Shown here: positions 57,646 through 64,000 of the stretch, piece after piece
How the letters are laid out: each line of letters opens with the position of its first letter
Numbering within the stretch: the first letter of the stretch is position 1
Source: Batillaria attramentaria
Taxonomy: Eukaryota > Mollusca > Gastropoda > Batillariidae
Reading direction: 5' to 3'
NCBI GenBank assembly: GCA_018292915.2
Contig: JACVVK020000447.1
Span: 23,501-87,500, forward strand
DNA: 64,000 bases
Program-made: the position numbers and the translations under genes
The notes under the pieces: model-generated
What the model was told of the DNA's origin: nothing
Seen by the model: the letters and a program-made list of their open reading frames with translations, nothing else
The model's database searches: none

Positions 57646-58689
57646 TTTTGACATTCCGTGAAGCACTCGTTGGCACTTCATTCATGCGAAACAGAACGTG
57701 GGCGTTTGACGCAGCTTGCAGCCCCCTCCCCTCCTCCTCCCATCCTTAGTTTACCCCCCCCCACACACACACACACCTACCCTGCCCCATCCGCCCTACT
57801 CCTTTCCTCATAACCCTCCCCCCTCCCCTCTCTCTCTTTAGGTATGCCCCTACGTTATTATTAAAACATTAACAACAACAAAACAACAACAAAAAACCGA
57901 AAACAAAAACAAACAGACAAACGAAAAAAGAAACACCCCCCCCCCCCCGCCCCTCCCCCAACAAACAAACAAAAAACAAAAACAACAAACAAAAAACCCC
58001 AAACAAAACAAACAAAAAAACAACAAAAACTAAAAACAAAACAACAACAACCAAAAAAAAACACGAAACAACAACAACAACACCAACAACAACAAGAAAA
58101 CCCCACCGCGTTCTGTTGAAAACGCATAGTTTGCGTTTCCGATTCCATCACCCACTTAGCCCCACCCTGCCCCCACCACCCCTTTCCCCGTCACCCTGCC
58201 CGCACCACCCCTTTCCCCGTCATCCCCTCTCTTCAAGTGTGGTCCCACATTATTATTTCCATAAACATCTCCATAACCTCCTCATCTTACACATTAGTTT
58301 TTATTTTTTTATGAAAAGACACGTTGTCCTGTTCAAAACACTGTGTGCTTTCTTATTGTTTGATTTATTGAACAGAACAGTCCCCCCCCCCCCCCCACAC
58401 ACACACACCCTTCCAACTGGGAACGATGGCTCCCAGCAGATGTAAGTGCTATCTAACCGTCAAACTGTTCCCTTGATGGATTTTTTTTGTGGTGATCGCC
58501 ATACGGTTCACAATGCTTCAAATGGAGCGATTGTTTCGTGGGCAGCAAGGAGACATGGCTTCTCTCCCTTCATGACGTCGTCAGTATAACCCCGGCCTCT
58601 CCCTTTGAGCCTTGCCCCTCTTTTTATGCACCTTGCGTTGGACGAGAAGATAAGATATACTTACTCCTATAGGCTTCTAGTTAATTTAA

Positions 58690-58752
<63 letters not shown>

Positions 58753-58834
58753 AATGAATTGAGAGCCTGCACCAAATGAATTTCCCAGCAACCGCACTAA
58801 TAAAGTTCTTTATTTTGTGTGAAACTACAGCTCA
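56100..58834. other. Low-complexity intergenic stretch
   Basis: Poly-T (56,171-56,187), (CA)n (56,798-56,872 and 57,592-57,643), poly-C runs (56,729-56,740, 57,033-57,050, 57,400-57,440, 57,938-57,949 and 58,382-58,396), an A/C-rich block (57,868-58,095) and (GT)n (58,693-58,750). A diverged repeat around CTTCATCCATGTGAAACGTA (57,349) recurs as CTTCATTCATGCGAAACAGA (57,677). No gene recognised. Confidence 0.6.
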
Positions 58835-59019
58835 GGGCCCGTATGCAGGTAACCCGGAAAGAAGTCTATTCCCGGAAAGCTGCCTATTTCCGGGAATAAC
58901 GCTTTACAATCCGTATGCATGGCACCTCGGATTGGCTATCCGACCTTGCGAATCGGGAATAAAGTTATACCACCTCCCGGGGTGGAATAAACCGCTATCC
59001 CGGAATAATTCGACTCAAT

Positions 59020-59114
59020 ATGGCGGCGCTTTTGGCACTGCGGCGTCGACGGCGAATGCGATTGAGAAGAAATCGAATTTTTAGGGACAGAACCCACCCG
59101 TTCGAAGTGTTCGA

Positions 59115-59118
<4 letters not shown>
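59020..59118 (+). pseudogene. Harbinger transposase N-terminal remnant
   Basis: The frame MAALLALRRRRRMRLRRNRI followed by FRDRTHPFEVFEV resembles the start of Harbinger-type nucleases, which open with an Arg-rich helix followed by (F/R)RDR..P. It then runs straight into a (CA)n tract from 59,119, and no further transposase sequence (DDE region) is visible. The match is by memory of the family and was not searched. Confidence 0.55.
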
Positions 59119-59183
<65 letters not shown>

Positions 59184-59220
59184 GAGAGAGAGAGAACCAC
59201 ACATAAACAGTCACACATAG

Positions 59221-59295
<75 letters not shown>

Positions 59296-60230
59296 ACTCT
59301 TTACGTCTGTCACACACACACACACACAAATAGTTTCACATATACCCACTTAAATAATAAGCTTTTCGTAATTCTTTCAGTAAACACCATCAACATCACT
59401 GTAAATCCCGCCAGTAAGTATTTACTCCTTTCTAAAGTTATGAACTTCCACATAGGATAAATAAGTCAACGATTCAATCGTCACACCTTAAATTAAATTT
59501 GCACCATAAATAACTATTCCTGCTTCCCTCCTTCCTTACCCTGTACTAGTCCCCTCCTACGCAACACACTTCTTCATGCAAAACTTACTTACTGACATCA
59601 ACCTCAAAAGTGCACCCATACACCGCATAATGGACCTTCAATCATACCACAACAATCAAGGCTACTCAGTCCCTCCTGAACACAACAACACGTACAGACA
59701 TAATGGACAGATTGAAGCACATGATCACACAGGAACAGACACCACACATGGCAATACTTGACGCATGCACTAACAACACACCTCTACTACCACGCTTACG
59801 CATGCCCACACCTACACATACACCTGCACCCACACCTAAATCTGTGCACACATAACCCACATCTACATCTACACCACCCCCATCCACATATACACTTACA
59901 CTACCCTCACACTCATCCACATCTGCACCACTCTCAACCAAATCACCACCCTCATCTGGACCCCTACCTGAACCACCCTCATCTGGACCCCTACCTGAAC
60001 CTCCCTCATCAAGCAAACCTACACATACACCACCATCTTCCACATCCGCATCTAAACCACCCTCATCCACACATATGCACATACCATTCACATCCACATC
60101 CACACCCACATCAACCTCATCACACCTCAAATACCCTGCACTAAAACCACGACACCCATACACAACATCCACATACGCCACACCAAACACATCACACAGA
60201 CCACTCTTACCTTCACCACACTACAGAAAA
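59119..60230. repeat. (CA)n tracts and a C/A-rich imperfect repeat inside the transposon
   Basis: (CA)n at 59,119-59,179 and 59,221-59,294. From 59,750 the sequence is built of CAYCTACAC / CACCCTCATC words, including two copies of CACCCTCATCTGGACCCCTA 36 bp apart. Open on both strands with His/Pro/Leu or Asp/Gly/Val composition. Not treated as coding. Confidence 0.7.
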
Positions 60231-60786
60231 ACAGCATAAGACATACTTGAATCTAAACCACAATTACTGTCTGCACGCACATCAAACACGTACTAAACAC
60301 ATCTAACTCAACCCAAACTCAAGAAAATGTCACCTACACTGACACTACACGCACACCAAACAACACAAAACATACATGAATAAAAACAACAATTACTGTC
60401 TACACGCACACCAAACACGCACTAAACATACCTAACTCAACCCAAACACACCAATACAGCCATCACAAGCAGACCCTTTCTCCCGAAATATACATGGAAA
60501 GAAAATACAATTTGACAATTCCACTGTCAGCACGCGCCCCAAACAAACGCATGCACAAAATCGAACAGTGATCTTTAATTTGTGATGTCATTTTCTTTAA
60601 AACTCACGTCACTGAAAATCTGACGTATACACGCCCGCCAAACACAGCCATTTTGCAGCAACAACACTAGTTGAGGCATTTCCCTACACTATTTGCTTAT
60701 TCTCACTTTCATTCATCCTCCATGTTAGCATCCCGTCAGTCACGGTATTTCCTAAATATATTTTACCTATTCTTCCCGCTCTGTCT

Positions 60787-60852
60787 TGACCTAAGGTGGC
60801 TGATGGGCCGGTGAAATTCCGGCGAAACGCCTCCCGCTACGGTCAAGACTTT
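60787..60852 (+). other. Hammerhead-ribozyme-like core motif, imperfect
   Basis: CTGATGG-GCCGG-tgaaatt-CCGGC-GAAAC has the order of a hammerhead core: CUGAUG, a 5-bp stem II, then GAAA. It is enclosed by a 9-bp inverted repeat, GTCTTGACC / GGTCAAGAC. The core A9 is replaced by G, and the flanking stems do not pair in a standard hammerhead layout. It is reported as a motif, not as a ribozyme. Confidence 0.2.
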
Positions 60853-61183
60853 CCTACCTTACTAAACACCTTTTCCTTGTATGCAGAATTTCAATGCGTT
60901 TGAAATACCTCTGGATGGGGTATCTGGGTAAAGTCGATGTCTCCTTTCCTTAAACAAACCGCCGTTTTCCAAGAAATTTGAGTAAACACAGGAAATAGGT
61001 CAACTGTTCTTAAAATGTCTAGCTTATCCGCAATCACTATTCCCGGAATTCTATTCCGAGTCGGATATCATCCCATGCATACGAAATCAGGATAGACAGT
61101 ATTCGGGAAAAGTACTCGAATAGCTTTTCCGGAATAGCTGCAATTCCGGGAAACGTCTATTCTTATTACCTGCATACGGGCCC

Positions 61184-61400
61184 AGGACACTACAGCGAAC
61201 CAACACGTAGAGACTATTGACACGTGCCTAGGGTGCAGGGGAAAGAAAGGGGGTCTTGGGGGGGAGGAGCGTGCGTTACAAGTTGTCAATACTGAACCAC
61301 GGGAAACCAAAGTGTACAGCACAGAAATTGCCGGATCGTAGTCGAGAAAATGCACTATTTTTTTTCGGCGATGCATTAACACTGCTCTGTATTTATCTTA
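61184..61400. other. Intergenic, no feature recognised
   Basis: Unique DNA between the transposon and the candidate minus-strand exon. Nothing recognised. Confidence 0.4.
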
Positions 61401-61522
61401 TCACATAGATGCATGTTCGCCACTATCACTCCGCAAACACCATGCTTTAAATGCTGTAGTGCAGAAACAGCCAACGGAAAATGCTGTGGCAACTACTGTG
61501 GTTTTAGCTGACCCCATCTTAC

Positions 61523-61748
61523 GACGCACAAACTTGACACGGACTAGAAACATGTCCAAAGGCACCGGGGTGATGGGATACTCAACCCATACGGGTGGGC
61601 AGGTTGTATGAGACTGCTCATCCCGGGCAGATCGAGAAATGCGTGCTGTTCGCTTTCTCTTCCGTTGTTCTTTTTCCTTCCCGGTCGTCAGGTTGAGAAC
61701 TGGGACCGAGGTGTCCGCCATGTTGGTAGCAGGCATGACGTTAGTCAT
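61523..61748 (-). CDS. Candidate first coding exon, unknown protein
   Basis: An ATG at 61,748 (also a well-placed ATG in CAACATGGCGGAC at 61,721) opens a frame with coding-like composition. It includes a basic stretch (EKEQRKRKRTARISRSAR), then CPPVWVEYPITPVPLDMF and LVRVKFVR. A strong splice donor (GTC/GTAAGA) ends the exon at 61,523 in phase 1. No downstream exon is recognised on the minus strand before the transposon. The gene may continue beyond it, or this may be a chance frame. Family not recognised. Confidence 0.4.
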
Positions 61749-61827
61749 GGTGCCCCTCTCCTGTAATCGAGGGTCAGGGATCCAGCCATAGGAGAAAAAA
61801 ACAAAACATACAAAATATATACTTTTT

Positions 61828-61857
61828 ATGTTGTTTCCATAGTAATGGAAACAACAT
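61828..61857. repeat. Perfect 13-bp palindrome
   Basis: ATGTTGTTTCCAT-AGTA-ATGGAAACAACAT has a 13-bp stem and a 4-nt loop, about 80 bp upstream of the candidate exon at 61,748. It could be a hairpin or a dimeric protein-binding site. Confidence 0.6.
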
Positions 61858-61859
61858 CA

Positions 61860-62929
61860 TAGGACGGGCTAAATTTTCCACGTTCATGGGCAAGCATCTG
61901 TGGTACAAACGCACGTCACTGCCGATCTCCCGCAGAGACGATTTTGCAAGTGTAACTCTGACAATTGTTACGGGGGTGTGTGTCAGGGGTATACATGTCG
62001 AACACCACACTACACCACCGGGGGGTTCTCTCTGACCAGTAGTCTTTCAACCAGTGAAACGAGGCAGCGTGTTGCTTGGTACTGGCTCTTTATTGCGCTG
62101 TACAATTATGTCTCCGTACTGGGACGTAGTAGGTACAGCTATACAGGTAGTTAGGTAGATAGTTATGTAGCATGTAGCAGTAGTAGTACAGTACACCCTT
62201 ATCAGTGTGATAAAGGTGCAATCTCAATCTCAGGCAACTCTGGACAGCATGTACTAGCAGGCTGACAGTCGGTGAAAAAGTGGCTGAATACACAGTTCAC
62301 GGTACTGACAACAATAGGTGAACAAGGCTCATGCGCTTACTCACTAAAAACAGTTGCGGGTACTACTGCCTGCACACAAGGGCAGACAATACTACAAATA
62401 CAAAAGGTATAAATACTATACAGGAAATTATAAATTATCTCTAAATACTAACAATTACTTTATTTGACAATATCATGATAATTATCAAATGAAGGATGTA
62501 CATAAGTCACCTGAAGTACTTTCCTTTTATTTGAAGTTTTACATGCAACAACGTCACAAAAATATTATGCAGTATGTAAATTACTACACCCTGTCAGAAA
62601 ACAACTCTGCCTCTGGTTATTTGCAGCTTGGCTTCAGACTAACACTATTATGTACAACTCCTACATAAAATCCAGACCAAACCAATATAATAACAAAACG
62701 GTCTCGTGCTCTCTCTCTCTCTCTTTGTCTGTCTGTCTCTCTGTCCGTCTGTCTGTCTGTTTCTCTCTCGCGCGCGCACACACACACACACACTCTGCTA
62801 CACAATGACGTAAGAAAACGTGCGTCATCGATGCTGACATGTACGGTCCACCGAACGCTCTTCTCCTCCTCAGTGAGTGCCGTCTGTGCGTATGTGTGTG
62901 CGTGCGTGCGTGTGTGTGTGAATTGTGTC
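61860..62929. other. Intergenic, no gene recognised
   Basis: AT-rich unique DNA with GTAG-rich words at 62,130-62,180 and (CT)n/(GTCT)n runs at 62,708-62,770. No gene is recognised. Confidence 0.4.
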
Positions 62930-63535
62930 CAGGCCCGTTTCTTCGAAAATACTCAACCGAATGGCTTCAAATTTGGGGTATCCAAATATATCAAAATGTT
63001 ACATTAGACGATTCAAGCGTGTGATGATTGCTTAAGTGATTTGGGAGTTATCGCCCTTTTGAGACAAGTTGGTTGTCTTTCGTGTACAGGCGTAATATTT
63101 ATTTAAATCACTCAATTTTTTGGCAGTAGATAGCTTGAATACGGACTCTGAACAGAGTCACTACTAGAAAATGGTCGCTCTTATAGTTTTCATGTAAACC
63201 GAGCCTGAGTTGACATTGCATGTGAACCCAGTTCAGATGCCTATTTCTCCGAAAATACTGAACCGATCGATTTCAAATTTGGGGTTTCGAAATGAATCAA
63301 GATTGTTGAATAGAAGGCCCGATCCAGGTACGATTGCACACATGATTTGCGAGTTATCGCCCTTTTCAGAAAAAGTGGCTTTCTGGCGTTTAAAGGCGTA
63401 ATATTTACCTAAACCACTCCATTTTTTGGACATAGATATCATGAATACGGACTCTCAACTAAGTGAATTTTGGAGGTTGTCGCTTTTATACTTTTGGCGT
63501 AAGCCGTACCTGATGAAAGTGCTGGTGAACACACT
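62930..63535. repeat. Diverged ~300-bp tandem repeat, two units
   Basis: Unit 1 (about 62,930-63,225) and unit 2 (about 63,227-63,535) align in order: TTTCTTCGAAAATACT / TTTCTCCGAAAATACT; TTCAAATTTGGGGT; GAGTTATCGCCCTTTT; AAAGGCGTAATATTTA; CACTCMATTTTTTGG; GAATACGGACTCTSAAC; TCGCTYTTATA. Similarity spans the whole unit at moderate divergence. No coding content. Confidence 0.8.
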
Positions 63536-64000
63536 TTAGATCTCAAAATCGCTCCTACTATACATAGATAATGAGCCTGGGGTGCCATAAAAAATATACA
63601 AAAAAATTAGAAAAATTCACTGCAGCCGTTATCGTAAGTTGACCCGAAAATTTGTACTCACAGCACATTTCCTCTACAAGCCACACGCCTCACAAACATC
63701 GAAGAAGAGACGCACGCGCACTGACGTAAAGTAAGTGCGTCATGTTTGATTGACGTGATGCTGTTTTTTCTTGGGGGTGTCTCGCCACTTTCTTTCCGAA
63801 TTCCTCAGTTTGGAGACGTGGTGTATTTTACTTCTACTATGTCGCCATCTTCGTGACATCGCAGAGAAGACACGGGATATAACAGAATACAACTCCAATA
63901 CTTTATGAACAGAATATGCACGGAGAACAAATTCATGAAAGAAGAAGAACCCAGAACGCTGTGCAGGGCTGCTTACGTACTGAACAGGTCAGATCCATCG

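Larger units (their letters stand above)
58835..61183 (+). mobile_element. Decayed PIF/Harbinger-like DNA transposon with terminal inverted repeats
   Basis: The left end GGGCCCGTATGCAGGTAA (from 58,835) is matched exactly, in inverted orientation, by TTACCTGCATACGGGCCC ending at 61,183. Subterminal regions share further inverted phrases (TCTATTCCCGG, GGAAAAGCT-like). GGGCCCGTAT ends are typical of PIF/Harbinger-class elements. Inside lies a short transposase-like N-terminus (59,020-59,118). The interior is now (CA)n and a C/A-rich tract (59,740-60,200), so the element is non-functional. No target duplication was found. Confidence 0.7.

Noticed and set aside
59758..60144. His/Pro-rich plus-strand frame and Asp/Gly/Val-rich minus-strand frame
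   Set aside because: Both come from a C/A-rich imperfect repeat inside the transposon. Open on both strands and biased, with no domain.

Overview
The window looks like nuclear DNA of a marine mollusc, most likely a gastropod. The reasons are spliceosomal introns, very abundant CA/GT microsatellites, tRNA-derived SINEs, and two large receptors of the LDLa/leucine-rich-repeat GPCR type known from the pond-snail receptor GRL101. The organism call is inference, not something read directly from the sequence. About two thirds of the window is repeats or low-complexity DNA.

Layout. (1) 1-10.9 kb is a 22-bp satellite with higher-order structure. (2) 10.9-14.1 kb holds DNA-transposon remnants, microsatellites and one retroelement ORF1-like fragment. 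(3) 14.1-20.2 kb is a 2,030-codon uninterrupted reading frame for a GRL101-like receptor whose extracellular module is duplicated in tandem. (4) 20.2-26 kb is intergenic, with SINEs. (5) 25.8-31.0 kb (minus strand) is a three-exon paralogue pointing tail to tail at the first receptor. It carries a TAA where its paralogue has the TM4 tryptophan, so as sequenced it is a pseudogene. (6) 31-43 kb is repeats: a 2-kb compound AC array, a 25-bp satellite and GT arrays. (7) 43.08-43.51 kb is a probable last coding exon of an unknown gene. (8) 45.8-55.9 kb (minus strand) holds two tandem paralogous five-exon genes for small secreted precursors, called SCP-A and SCP-B here. (9) 56-64 kb holds low-complexity DNA, a decayed PIF/Harbinger-like transposon with matching inverted ends, a possible first exon on the minus strand, and a diverged 300-bp tandem repeat.

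The most interesting part is region 8. Neither gene appears as one open reading frame, because the exons are 30-301 nt and sit between microsatellites and minisatellites. I assembled them by eye from matching splice sites. Both have a TATA-box promoter, a 5' UTR exon, an intron that ends exactly at the ATG, a signal-peptide exon starting Met-Arg-Ala-Ser, and then introns in phases 0, 1 and 1. Each predicted product is a signal peptide, a strongly cationic, tryptophan-containing amphipathic segment ending in Lys-Arg (Gly-Lys-Arg in SCP-B), and a Cys-containing acidic pro-region. In SCP-A the pro-region contains a canonical EF-hand calcium loop. In SCP-B that loop is degenerate. This is the charge-balanced plan of antimicrobial or other bioactive peptide precursors, but I do not recognise the family and the activity is inference.

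I see no functional link between the receptors and the small precursors beyond being neighbours. Long open frames in the satellite and in the CA/GT tracts are artefacts of stop-free repeats and are not annotated as genes.
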